Assembly (NCBI RefSeq): GCF_030272615.1
Contig: NC_081414.1
Location: 908,243,009-908,307,008 of the forward strand
Source: Cryptomeria japonica
Taxonomy: Eukaryota; Streptophyta; Pinopsida; Cupressales; Cupressaceae
DNA length: 64,000 nucleotides
Direction of reading: 5' to 3'
Position 1 is the first letter of the stretch. The number at the start of each line of letters is the position of its first letter. The notes under the pieces are model-generated. The model was not told the origin of the DNA. It was given only the letters and a program-made list of their open reading frames with translations, and did no database searches. The translations under genes and the position numbers were made by a program. Positions 9,007 through 21,284 of the stretch are shown piece by piece.

Positions 9007-10824
9007 CATTAATGGCTGTTATGTTGCTCATCATTATGTGACATTGGTAGCTCATTTACTGGGGGCCCATTGTCATTCATAATGGTACAATTTCAAGTGC
9101 AATCATATTTTCGAAGCAACATAATAGCCTAATTTTTATGTTATCTCTTGTTCCTATGGGGACAAGGGTGATTTCATAACATCTCTTCTTTTTATGGTTA
9201 ACATTTCCCTTTGGGGTAATAGTGTGGAAATATTGATCATCTTTTCTTTAGAATCCTCTTTTCCTAGATATGGGAGAAGATGTGTATTCTCTTTCTTATC
9301 CTACCCACTTCTTGTGAGGAGCATTTTACATACACTAATGTCTTGCTTGCATGAGCTCATGTGAGTATGTAGTACATTTTGCTGATGTCTAAATCTCTCC
9401 CTAAAAGATTGTGTAAGTCCTTCTCATTGTCCTTATCCTTGGGAGGCAATGATCTTTCCTTATTTTTATCTAAGGATCCACTTTTTCCTATTTTGTGGAT
9501 GGTGTGGACTTTATTACTTGATGTTATGCCTTGTGCGCATTTGTTGTTGTTTGTTCAAGGATTCTCTCTTACAAGAGGTGTAAGTCCTTGACTACAACCT
9601 CTTTTGCACTTGGTAAAATACATCCATAACGAATTCACTCTCCTAATTGGGTTAAAAAGAGCATCATCCTTCATTAAGAATCACTTTCACCTCACGAAAG
9701 AAGGTATTGCATTCTTATTCTCTTCTTTGTCTTATTCTAGAAGATGTTATATTTGTCTAAGACAATTTCTCTCAGGGATAGGTGTCTTTTGTACAAAGAT
9801 CTCTTCTCCTCTAAGGATCTCCTTTACACATACTATAGGATATCCCTTCTCAACTATCTTATCCTTGCTTAAAGAGTGCAACACTCTCTTGCTTGGATCT
9901 ATGACATTGTTGCATTTTTGGGGTATCTTCTTTTGTGATGAAGGTAGGTATCCTTGTTCTAATTTTCTTATGACATAAACATTACACTTTTTGAGCAATG
10001 GGTCATTCTCGGAACTAGAGCACAGACTCTTAGAGCGTGATGTCACGTTTTTTTACTATACATATACAGGTTGTAGCATACTCGGGCATAGACTCCTATG
10101 AGGTGCTTCTAACCTCACTTACACACACATGCACGAGGTTGAGTGGAACTAGCGGCATAAGGCTAGACTTTCTCACTCTCCTCCCTTACATGGATCACCT
10201 AGACAGACTCTAGGGGCTAGTTTTCCATGTCCTTTTTCCCATGGATCACCTAGACAAGATCTAGGGGCGAGAAGTCCATGTTTTCTCTCTCACTATTCTT
10301 CTCATGGATCACCAATGTGTGTATTCATGCTTTTTTCCTTTCTTTTCTTCTCTTTGCATTTTGTTTCCATTTACATCCTTCATCTTGTGTTAGAGAACGC
10401 TCAAATCCTCACACTCTTTGTTGTGTTGGAATTGAGATTTAGTCCTCTTTCTTACCAAATGATTCTCCATTAGTTTTTGATCTCATATCAAATCTTCTTG
10501 TGAGCATTTGTCATCAATATTCTTTAACAATTCGAAGTGGTAAACTTGATACCCTGTTTCAACTCACTAAAATTAGCAAGCCGAAACAGGGGGGGCATAT
10601 AGCTACCCTCGAATTTTCATCACCTTCCTTAGTAAGCATTAGGTGATTTTGTGATCTAACGTGTGTTTTGTAGGGTGCGGTTCCTAACTGTGTACTGCAG
10701 ATACTGCTAGGGGTTTCGTTCGACAGAATTATGGATATATCCTTTTTCAAATAATGTTTACTTTTCTGTACTTTAGCTTGCATATGCACGTAGTGTTCAT
10801 ATGACCACTAAAGTGGGGGCTAAA
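9007..10824 (+). other. Gyp-B1 3' non-coding region
   Basis: 1.8 kb with no convincing gene; ORFs at 9379, 9604 and 9747(-) are short and low complexity. It contains a repeated hairpin: CATGGATCACCTAGACA at 10189 and 10240 and a shorter copy at 10303. The first two are each closed by a TCCATG arm about 40 bp on. A ~190-bp part (about 9183-9375) is missing from Gyp-B2. The region ends with the polypurine tract AAAGTGGGGG before the LTR at 10825. Confidence 0.75.
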
Positions 10825-12452
10825 TGTAGCGTCGTAAATTGTATGCACTTGCTAGTGTGGTACAATTTCACACCTAGTTTAGCACCCGCCTTGGCGCATT
10901 TTGTATTTTGCATTGCATTTCCCCTTTAGCACTTAATTAATCAAATTAATTAGGTCTAAGGTCCTATTTTATCATCTCCCATATCATAAAGTTGGGCCCT
11001 TTCATTAAAGTGTTCCCCTTTCAATTTATTCCTCCAATACATCATTTAATCAAAAACCCTAATTAGGTCCTATTTTGAACTTGGGGGCTTGATTTCGGGG
11101 GTCAAAACATCTCAAAATCACCTATAACTTCGGGATTCTCTCTAAAATCATCATATCCGACGGCCCTGAAAATTTGGTGAAAAGTTGTCAGGATCGTGGT
11201 GCTCGGAGTGCACATGGTCCCGGACATTTTTCCTGAAATTTTAGGAGCGCGATCCAATCATAAAATAAAGCTTAACCCCAAGAAATTGGCGGGGGATTCA
11301 ATCTCTAGGTTGGCCAAAAGACGAAATTACGACCTAGGGTTTCCTACATAAGAGCTCTCTTTCTTCATTTGAAGGGATCCAAATTTTTGCTTTCAAGGAC
11401 CTCATATGCAGCAAAAGGGTAGATCTTTGAAGACTTCAATAACATTCAACATCCATCCATCAAGCATTCATCAATTTCATTCATTTAGGGCTTGGGAGAC
11501 ATTGAAGAACAACAGGAGATTACCGACTGAAGATTGGCTTGTACTCCTCCCTTGAGGGTTGGGTATGATTTCATGTTGTTTTCATGTCTTTGCATAAGCT
11601 TCAATATATCCTTTATTCATGCTTTAGATCACTTTGCATCTTGATTTAGAGCATTTACATTATCATTTACAAGCAATTAGGGTTTACTTTCTAGGTTGCT
11701 CTAGTTTGCTTTCTTGCATTTAAGGACCTTGCACACACATTAGGTCTGCACACACAATATATTTTACAATACAACTTGGCTATTCGTGGAGGTGGAAATC
11801 ACCAAAGCGGGGGTTTGACTAAGGCAAAACCCTATATAGCCGCCCACCACACCTTTTCAGATATAAGTGCAGGTTTCAGAATTCGGACGACGCTGCAAGT
11901 TACAGATCCGGAAGAAGCAGACGGAGACCGAACTTCACACCAAATCTCAGAGCAAAAGACGAGGACAGGGGCATGGGGCACCCTGGTCCTGCCAGGACAG
12001 GGGCGCTGGGCGCCCTGGTCCTTCTGACAACAGTTTTTAGCATTTTTGACAACTTTGCAAAATAGCAGTTTTCAGAGCAGTTTCAGGGGCAGAATCAGGA
12101 CAGTGGCGCCCGCGCCACCGTCCCGAACATTTTCATTCATATTTTAACACCGGGTACACATCTGCACTCTTGTCTTGTCCTTGTGTTTACAGCTTTCCAT
12201 TGTTTAAGTTCAATTCTGCAATCTTGTTATTAGTTCATACTTGCACTTTGGGGTTAGGAATTGAACTTGCATCATTTCATCTTTCTATTACAACAAAGGA
12301 ATAGAAATCCTAATAGGTAGCCCATGTCTCTCTCTTCCACAAAAAGAAGTAGCCAATTGTGTGATACCTCTAGGCTCTTTCGTATTCCACAAATGTGTGA
12401 TTGAAGGTGAGATTAGGGCATGTTTGCTTAGTGTCACTTTTTCCCCCACACA
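10825..12452 (+). repeat. Gyp-B1 3' LTR
   Basis: 1628 bp, 30 bp shorter than its 5' partner. The difference is one unit of the GC-rich hairpin repeat (two units at 11962-12027 against three in the 5' LTR). The 10-bp U3 inverted repeat seen in the other three Gyp-B LTRs is degraded here (near 11186-11220). Confidence 0.92.
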
Positions 12453-12779
12453 TGTTGCTATAACAGAAGATCAATCAGCACCTACTGCTCAACCGATAAA
12501 ACAAGCCCTAGCAGCTAAAGTTGAAGTAAAGGATGAATGGATCATTGACTCAGGATGCTCACATCATATGACAGGAGACAAAGGTAAATTCTTGAACTTT
12601 CAAGAATACAATGGAGGTTTAGTAAGATTTGGAGATGACAAAGCTAGTTCAATCAAAGGTAAGGGTACAATATCTCTTGATGGTAAGCATAACACTGACA
12701 ATGTCTACTATGTTGAAGGATTAAAGCATAATCTTTTAAGTGTTGGTCAATTAGTTGAGAAAGGATTTCAGTTACAATG
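12453..12779 (+). pseudogene. Copia-A protease region between the two nested elements
   Basis: The frame continues from 4142 after the Gyp-B1 duplication. It encodes the copia aspartic protease motif WIIDSGCSHHMTGD, then FGDDKASSIKGKGTI and LKHNLLSVGQL, the standard order before the GAG-pre-integrase domain. The piece has no stop of its own. It is cut by Gyp-B2 at 12779 inside FQLQC and resumes at 21285. The protease would have processed Gag-Pol. Confidence 0.9.
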
Positions 12780-14447
12780 TGTAGCGTCGTAAATTGTACG
12801 CACTTGCTAGGGTGGTACAATTTCACACCTAGTTTAGCACCCGCCTTGGCGCATTTTGCATTTTGCATTGCATTTCCCCTTTAGCACTTAATTAATCAAA
12901 TTAATTAGGTCTAAGGTTCTATTTCATCATCTTTCACATCATAAAGTTGGGCCCTTTCCTTAAAGTGTGCCCTTTTCATTTTATTCTTTCAATACATCAT
13001 TTAATCTAAAACCCTAATTAGGTCCTATTTTGAACTTGGGGGCTTGATTTCGGGGGTCAAAACATCTCAAAATCACCTGTAACTTTGGGATTCTCTCTAA
13101 AATCACCATATCCGACGGCCCTGAAAATTTGGTAAAAAGTTGTCGGGACCATGGCGCCCCGAGTGCAACATGGTCCCGGACATTTTTCCCAAAATTTTAG
13201 GAGCACGATCCAATCATAAAATAAAGCTTAACCCCAAGAAATTGGCAGGAGATTTAATCTCTAAGTCGGCCTAAAGTTGAAATTAAGATCTAGGGTTTCA
13301 TACATAAGAGCTCTCTTTCTTCATTTGAAAGGATCCGGATTTTTGGCTTTGAGGGACCTTCTATGCAGCGAAAGAGCAGATCTTTGAAGACTTCAACAAC
13401 ATTCAACATCCATCCATCAAGCATTCATCAATTTCATTCATTTAGGGCTTGGGAGACATTGAAGAACAACAGGAGATTACCGACTGAAGATTGGCTTGTA
13501 CTCCTCCCTTGAGGGTTGGGTATGATTTCATGTTGTTTTCATGTCTTTGCATAAGCTTCAATATATCCTTTATTCATGCTTTAGATCACTTTGCATCTTG
13601 ATTTAGAGCATTTACATTATCATTTACAAGCAATTAGGGTTTACTTTCTAGGTTTCTCTAGTTTGCTTTCTTGCATTTAAGGACCTTGCACACACACTAG
13701 GTCTGCACACACAATACATTTTACAATACAACTTGGCTATTCGTGGAGGTGGAAATCATCGAAGCAGGGGTTTGACTAAGGCAAAACCCTATATAGCCGC
13801 CCAAACACCTTTTCAGATATAAGTGCAGGTTTCAGAATTGGACGACGCCGCAAGTTGTAGATCCGAAAGAAGCAGACTGAGATAGACCTTCCCACCAAAT
13901 CTCAGAGAAAAAGACCAGGATAGGGGCGTGGGGTGCCCTGGTCTAGCCAGGATAGGGGCGCTGGGCGCCCTGGTCCCTGGGACAGGGGCACTGGGCACCC
14001 TGGTCCTTCTGGCAGACAGCAAGTTTCAGCATTTTGATAGCTTTTCAGGTTGCAAAACAGTAGTTTTCGGAGCAGTTTTAGGGGTAGAATCAGGATAGTG
14101 GCGCCCGCGCCCCCGTCCTGAACATTTTCAGTCAGATTTTAACTCCGGGTACGTATTTGCATTCTTGTCTTGTCCTTGTGTTTACAACTTTCCATCATTT
14201 AAGTTCAATTCTGTAATCTTGTTATTAGTTCATACTTGCACTTTGGGGTTAGGGATTGAACTTGCATCATTTCATCTTTCAATTACAACAAAGGAATAGA
14301 AATCCTAATAGGTAGCCCGTGGCTCTCTCTTCCACAAGAAGAAGTAGCCAATTGTGTGATACCTCTAGGCTCTTTCGTATTCCACAAGTGTGTGGTTGAA
14401 AGTGAGATTTGGGCATGTTTGCTTAGTTTCACTTTTTCCCCCACACA
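12780..14447 (+). repeat. Gyp-B2 5' LTR
   Basis: 1668 bp, TGTAGCGTCG...CCCCACACA. It contains the CGGGACCATG/CATGGTCCCG inverted repeat near 13145-13180, a TATA-like CCCTATATAG near 13789 and three GC-rich hairpin units at about 13915-14011. Confidence 0.92.
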
Positions 14448-14776
14448 TTTTGGTGAACCTGACGTGAACTCCAATCTTCTCTAATTCTGATTTATTTTTC
14501 AAATTTGAGTGTTTATGCTATTTACAAGTTTTAATTTCTTGCAAAATTCAAAAAAATTTAGAGGAAATTTTTGCTAAAACCCTAATTTTTTTTTAATTCA
14601 AAGTTGAACTTGTGGATAGCTTAATTGGGATCAATAATTTCAAATCTGATTTAGGAACTCATTTGAATCATAAATTTCATTTTCTAAATCTACATTATAA
14701 GTGCTTGCATTGGTTAAAATTAAACATTTCCTTCTATTTTGCATGTGTTATCATTTGAAAGAGGAAAATTGTTGTC

Positions 14777-17700
14777 ATGATGCATTCATTTCATAGATGT
14801 GATAATGGGTTAGCTTCCCTTGTTTCAATTTTTCCTTCTCCTAAAGAACCTCCCTCCATCTATAACAACATTTTAGTGCCTAAAAGAGTTGCTACCAATC
14901 CCTTTGAGACTCTCCCATGCTCTAAGGATGAAGTCTTTAAGAGTGATCTTGATAATTCTCCTAAAATGTGCCCTTCCTATTTAGCTATCCTAGAGGAAGA
15001 GAATGATATCATAAACACCTTTCTTAATGTTACTTCACCTTCCCTCCATGATGCCTCTCTAAGTGAAAAGGTATTGATGGACATTGAATTATTTTCTCCT
15101 AAAGTTGGTCCTTCCAATGGGGGCATGTTAGTGCAACAAGAGGTTATGAACACTTCTTTCAAAGATCTCCTTCCTAAGTATGAATCTTTGGAGAAATATG
15201 TTCATGTTCCTCCTAAAAAACACTCCCTTCATGAGGATCCTTTTGTGCAAGAAGATGACATTATCCCTACATTTCCTAGTGATGGCATTTCCTTTTCCAA
15301 CAAAATTCCCACTAGAGATGATGAATTAATGACAAATGCTTACCCTTCTCCTAAAGTTTGTCTTACCCATAAGCATCCCTTAGAGAAAGAAGATGAAATA
15401 ATAAGCAATTTCCTTAATTCTCTCTCCCCTAAAGATCATATTGAACATATTTTGAGGAAAGAGGATGAGTTTAAAACATCTATTGATGCTCTTCCTCCTA
15501 AGGATGAGGAATTAATAAACAAAGTTATCTCCTCTCCCGAAATTGACAATACTTCAAACATTCCTTTCAACCACTTCACTATTTGGGATGAACCATTAGA
15601 AGAAGGTGTAGATTATTCTCTCTCCCTTGATAATTCCTCACCTTCCTTGAATCTCAATTATTCTCCCTTTCCTCAACTTGGTTCTACTCATAAGGAAACC
15701 CTAGTTCAAAGCAAGATGGTTAACATTTCTTTCAGAGATCTCCCTCTCAAAAGTGAGACTTTAGAGAGTAATGTTGATCCTTCTCCTAGAGAGTTTATTC
15801 CCCATGTAGATCATTTGATGATAGAGGATGATATGACCTTTCCTCTTCCTACTAGAACATCAATGCCTAGCCCTTGTCTCTCTCCTAAAATTGATTTGAT
15901 CTGTGATAAGATTTTAGTGCAAGAGAAGACTATCAATAATTCTTCCAACACTTTTGTTCATTCCTCTAAACCATCCTCAATCAATTTGATACATGTGAAT
16001 GAGACACCTAACAAACCTCTCTTCACTGTCCAAGGTGCTTGTCCTTCTCAAAATTCTCAACCTTTAAATAAGCCTATCTTAGTGGTTCAAGGTGGTTATG
16101 CTAATGATTCTTTTTGCACTCCTAAGAAACCTATTATTACTGTGCAAGGAGGTTATTCCTCTAAGAGCCCTTATGAGTATGCTAAGCAATTGACTAGAGA
16201 GAGTTATCATGCGGTTACCCATACTTATAATACTAGAAACAATAGGCAACCTAATCCTCCTCCAGTTATCCCAACTTCACTTCCTCCTTCCCAACCTATT
16301 CTTCCTCAAGCTCCTCGTATTTCACAAATTCTTAGTAAGGACTATGATCTCATAGAACAACTTAAAGCTACCCCTGCTAAGATATCCCTTTGGGATTTGA
16401 TCCAAACTTCTTCTGCTCATCATGGAATGTTACAAGATGCCTTGAAAGATTTGAATGTTCCTCCACCTAATACATCTAGTAATATAGTGTCTTTGGTGAA
16501 CTCTGTAATGAATCCTAAAACTCAAATTGTGTTTACTCAAGATGAGTTGCCTACTAGTGAAATTCAACATCAATATGATCCCTTGATGATTGTGGTTATC
16601 ATAAATGACACTGCTATAAGACAAACACTAGTAGATAATGGCTCTGGCCTTAATGTATGTAGCATTAATCTATTGCATAAGATGAATGTGGATACATCCC
16701 TTATTGAGCCTGACTCTCGTCCCATTCGAGGCTTTGACAATATGGCTAAGACTTCATTAGGTATTATCACCTTACCCATCACAGTGGGACCTGTAACTTT
16801 GCTTACTCCTATTCATGTTATGTCGGGAAATCTAACATACAACTTGTTATTAGGGATACCTTGGATTCACAGTATGCAAGCTGTCCCCTCTACATTGCAT
16901 AGACAAGTTAAATTTATTTATAACAATAAGACATATACCTTGATAGGTGATACTAAACTTCAGGCTTGTTTGCAAACATCTACTTCCAAAGGGAGTTCTT
17001 CTAAGCCTTCCTCTTCTAGTGACGACTCTTTAAACAAAATACCTATGGATGAATCATCACCCTCTGATAATCAAAATTCTTTGGATGAGTCTAAAGCTCC
17101 TGAAGAAGATCCTTCTCGACTTGAGTCTACACATGAAAAGGCTTTTGATCCTGAGAAGGTTCTCGCAGAAGACGATTAGGGATCCCTTGACTTTAATCCC
17201 ACCTTTGTAGGTGAGTATAGGGTTCCTCCTAGAGATCTTAAAGTTAAAAAGAAGGAAGAAACTAGAGATCAATCAGTCTTACTTGAACCTATGAGCAATA
17301 ATTTTGTGGCCGCCTCTCAAACTTCTTCTCCTCACACCTCTAATTATGAAGAGTTTGATTCTTTGTCTTATGAAAAACCACCCTCTCTTCCTGAAATGGC
17401 TGATCGTTATGGTTGTGGTTTTCGCATTTTTGCTAAGCATGGGTATCATGGAAATGGTTGTGGTGCTCATGAACAAGGGATAAAAGTTACTCTAGAGACT
17501 AATTTTCACAATTATGCCTTTGGACTTGGCTATAATCCCTGCAAACGTACCAAAGCATCTAAAAGACCATCTCTCAATGTGAATGCTATATTTAGTAGTG
17601 ATGATGATCTCACTTCAACTAAATCATCTTCTACTTCTATCAACTCTCATTCCCCTCATAAGGAAATCTTGGTGATGAACAAATCTCTTTATGATTCCCC

Positions 17701-17926
17701 TCAAATTTCTAAATCCGCTTATGAATCTTTTTCTCCTATTCATCATAAAGTCCTTTCCTCTAGGGATAAGGCTCTAATAAATTACACTCATCCCTCTTCT
17801 AAGATTTCTTGTGACTTTTCTTCTTCAATTTTTATCACTTTATACATGTTTTTGATCTCACTTATAGTTGAGCATTTAACATGTCATATTCAAATACCTC
17901 ATTTAGTCTATCATGTCTTTAAATAA
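14777..17926 (+). pseudogene. Gyp-B2 gag-like/retropepsin/G-patch polyprotein with one in-frame stop
   Basis: Open from 14777 to a TAG at 17177-17179 (800 codons), then in the same frame to 17926 with no further stop, about 1,050 codons. Order: ~145 residues unlike Gyp-B1; repeated acidic modules (SPK...H...EDEI); retropepsin with LVDNGSGLNVCS near residue 620 and LLLGIPWIHS (Arg in Gyp-B1 is Ile here); Ser-rich linker; G-patch near 17390-17545. The stop replaces the TGG found at the same place in Gyp-B1. The start could lie slightly upstream of 14777; MMHSFHRCDN is the first Met pair. The 329-base leader from the LTR holds nothing else I recognise. Confidence 0.8.
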
Positions 17927-19615
17927 CATTAATGGCTATTATGTTGCTCATCATTATGTGACATTGGTAGCTCATTTACTGGGGGCTCATTGTCATTCAT
18001 GATGGTACAATTTCAAGTGCAATCATATTTTTGAAGCAACATAATAGCCTAATTTTCTTGTTCCTATGGGGACAAGAGTGATTTCATACATCTCTTCTTT
18101 TTCTTATGTCCAAATCTCTCCCTAGAAGATTGTGTAAGTCCTTCTCATTGTCCTTATCCTTGGGAGGAAATGATCTTTCCTTATTTTTATCTAAGGATCC
18201 ACTTTTTCCTATTTTGTGGATGATGTGGACTTTATTACTTGATGTTATGCCTTGTACGCATTTGTTGTTGTTTGTTCAAGGGTTCTCTCTTACAAGAGGT
18301 GTAAGTCCTTGACTACAACCTCTTTTGCACTTGGTAAAATACATCCATAATGAATTCACTCTCCCGATTGGGTTAAAAATAGCGTCATCCTTCATTAAGA
18401 ATCACTTTCACCTCGCAAAAGAAGGAAGTATTGCATTCTTATTCTCTTCTTTGTCTTATTCTAGAAGGTGTTATATTTGTCTACAACAATTCCTCTCGGG
18501 GATAGGTGTCTTTTGTACAAAGATCTCTTCTCCTCTAAGGATCTCCTTTACACATACTACAAGATATCCCTTTTCAACCATCTTATCCTTGCTTAAAGAG
18601 TGCGAAACTCTCTTGCTTGGATCTATGACATTGTTGCATTTTTGGGGTATCTTCTTTTGTGATGAAAGTAGGTATCCTTGTTCTACTTTGCTTATGACAT
18701 AAACATTACACTTTTTTAGCAATGGGTCATTATCGGAACCAGAGCACAGACTCTTAGAGTGAGATGTCTCCATTTTTCTTTTATGCAAGGTGATTATTCT
18801 CGGAACCAGAGAACAGACTCTTAGAGCGAGATGTCATGCTTTTTTTACTATACATATACAGGCTGTAGCATACTCGGGCATAGACTCCTATGAGGTGCTT
18901 CTAACCTCCCTTACACACACATGCATGAGGTTGAGTGGAACTAGCAGCATAAGGCTAGACTTTTTCACTCTCCTCCCTTACATGGATCACCTAGACAGAC
19001 TCTAGGGGCTAGTTTTCCATGTCCTTTTCCCATGGATCACCTAGACAAGATCTAGGGGTGAGAAGTCCATGTTTTCTCTCTCACTATTCTTCTCATGGAT
19101 CACCAATGTGTGTATTCATGCTTTTTTCCTTTCTTTTCTTCTCTTTGCATTTTGTTTCCATTTACATCCTTCATCTTGTGTTAGAGAACTCTCAAATCCT
19201 CACACTCTTTGTTGTGTTGGAATTGAGATTTAGTCCTCTTTCTTACCAAATGATTCTCCATTAGTTTTTGATCTCATATCAAATCTTCTTGTGAGCATTT
19301 GTCATCAATTTTCTTTAACAATTCGAAGTGGTAAACATGATACCCTGTTTCAACTCACTAAAATTAGCAAGCCGAAACAGGGGGGGGCATATAGCTACCC
19401 TCAAATTTTCATCACCTTCCTTAGTAAGCATTAGGTGATTTTGTGATCTAACGTGTGTTTTGTAGGGTGCGGTTCCTAACTGTGTACTGCAGATACCGCT
19501 GGGGGCTTCGTCCAACGACTTATGGATATATCCTTTTTCAAATAATGTTTACTTTTCTGTACTTTAGCTTGCATATGCACGTAGTGTTCATATGACCGCT
19601 AAAGTGGGGGCTAAA
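17927..19615 (+). other. Gyp-B2 3' non-coding region
   Basis: Counterpart of 9007-10824 without a credible gene. Two near-identical blocks (GGAACCAGAG(C/A)ACAGACTCTT) at about 18735 and 18801 are a tandem duplication absent from Gyp-B1. The CATGGATCACC hairpin repeat is at about 18979, 19030 and 19094. A G-run at 19380 and the AAAGTGGGGG polypurine tract at about 19600 precede the 3' LTR. Confidence 0.75.
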
Positions 19616-21284
19616 TGTAACGTCGTAAATTGTACGCACTTGCTAGGGTGGTACAATTTCACACCTAGTTTAGCACCCACCTTGGCACATTTTGCATTTT
19701 GCATTGCATTTCCCCTTTAGCACTTAATTAATCAAATTAATTAGGTCTAAGGTTCTATTTCATCATCTTTCACATCATAAAGTTGGGCCCTTTCCTTAAA
19801 GTGTGCCCTTTTCATTTTATTCTTTCAATACATCATTTAATCTAAAACCCTAATTAGGTCCTATTTTGAACTTGGGGACTTGATTTTGGGGGTCAAAACA
19901 TCTCAAAATCACCTGTAACTTCGGGATTCTCTCTAAAATCACCATATCCGATGGCCCTGAAAATTTGGTAAAAAGTTGTCGGGACCATGGCGCCCGGAGT
20001 GCAACATGGTCCCGGACATTTTTCCCAAAATTTTAGGAGCACGATCCAATCATAAAATAAAGCTTAACCCCAAGAAATTGGCGGGAGATTTAATCTCTAA
20101 GTCGGCCTAAAGTTGAAATTAAGACCTAGGGTTTCATACATAAGAGCTCTCTTTCTTCATTTGAAAGGATCCGGATTTTTGTCTTTGAGGGACCTTCTAT
20201 GCAGCGAAAGAGCAGATCTTTGAAGACTTCAACAACATTCAACATCCATCCATCAAGCATTCATCAATTTCATTCATTTAGGGCTTGGGAGACATTGAAG
20301 AACAATAGGAGATTACCGACTGAAGATTGGCTTGTACTCCTCCCTTGAGGGTTGGGTATGATTTCATGTTGTTTTCATGTCTTTGCATAAGCTTCAATAT
20401 ATCCTTTATTCATGCTTTAGATCACTTTGCATCTTGATTTAGAGAATTTACATTATCATTTACAAGCAATTAGGGTTTACTTTCTAGGTTTCTCTAGTTT
20501 GCTTTCTTGCATTTAAGGACCTTGCACACACACTAGGTCTGCACACACAATACATTTTACAATACAACTTGGCTATTCGTGGAGGTGGAAATCATCGAAG
20601 CGGGGGTTTGACTAAGGCAAAACCCTATATAGCTGCCCAAACACCTTTTCAGATATAAGTGCAGGTTTCGGAATTTGGACGACGCCGCAAGTTGCAGATC
20701 CGAAAGAAGCAGACTGAGACAGACCTTCCCACCAAATCTCAGGGCAAAAGACCAGGACAGGGGCGTGGGGCGCCCTGGTCCTGCCAGGACAGGGGCGCTG
20801 GGCGCCCTGGTCCCTGGGACAGGGGCGCTGGGCGCCCTGGTCCTTCTGGCAGACAGCAAGTTTCAACATTTTGACAGCTTTTCAGGTTGCAAAACAACAG
20901 TTTTCAGAGTAGTTTTAGGGGCAGAATCAGGACAGTGGCGCCCGCGCCCCCGTCCCGAACATTTTCAGTCAGATTTTAACTCTGGGTACGTATTTGCATT
21001 CTTGTCTTGTCCTTGTGTTTACAGCTTTCCATCATTTAAGTTCAATTCTGTAATCTTGTTATTAGTTCATACTTGCACTTTGGGGTTAGGGATTGAACTT
21101 GCATCATTTCATCTTTCAATTACAACAAAGGAATAGAAATCCTAATAGGTAGCCCGTGGCTCTCTCTTCCACAAGAAGAAGTAGCCAATTGTGTGATACC
21201 TCTAGGCTCTTTCGTATTCCACAAGTGTGTGGTTGAAAGTGAGATTTGGGCATGTTTGCTTAGTTTCACTTTTTCTCCTACACA
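19616..21284 (+). repeat. Gyp-B2 3' LTR
   Basis: 1669 bp, one base different in length from its 5' partner, beginning TGTAACGTCG and ending CTCCTACACA. It has three GC-rich hairpin units at about 20752-20851 and the 10-bp inverted repeat near 19977-20013. Confidence 0.92.

Larger units (their letters stand above)
4143..12452 (+). mobile_element. Gyp-B1: non-autonomous LTR retrotransposon inside Copia-A
   Basis: 8310 bp with LTRs at 4143-5800 and 10825-12452 (TGTAGC...CACACA), a 5-bp duplication, and a purine-rich AAAGTGGGGG tract just before the 3' LTR. Internally it has one long gag-like/retropepsin frame, then a G-patch frame, then 1.8 kb without a plausible gene. I see no reverse transcriptase, RNase H or integrase. 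The retropepsin variant and G-patch point to a Ty3/gypsy ancestry (Tat/Athila-like possible, not shown). Gyp-B2, 327 bp away in Copia-A sequence, is the same family in the same orientation. Confidence 0.9.
12780..21284 (+). mobile_element. Gyp-B2: second non-autonomous element of the same family inside Copia-A
   Basis: 8505 bp, LTRs 12780-14447 and 19616-21284, flanked by CAATG (12775-12779 and 21285-21289). Coding layout is as in Gyp-B1: protease plus G-patch, no RT or integrase. Distinct duplications show two separate insertions rather than a tandem duplication. Differences from Gyp-B1: a different leader and protein N-terminus, a ~190-bp deletion in the 3' region, a ~66-bp tandem duplication near 18729-18835, and a single in-frame stop instead of a frameshift. 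Confidence 0.9.
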
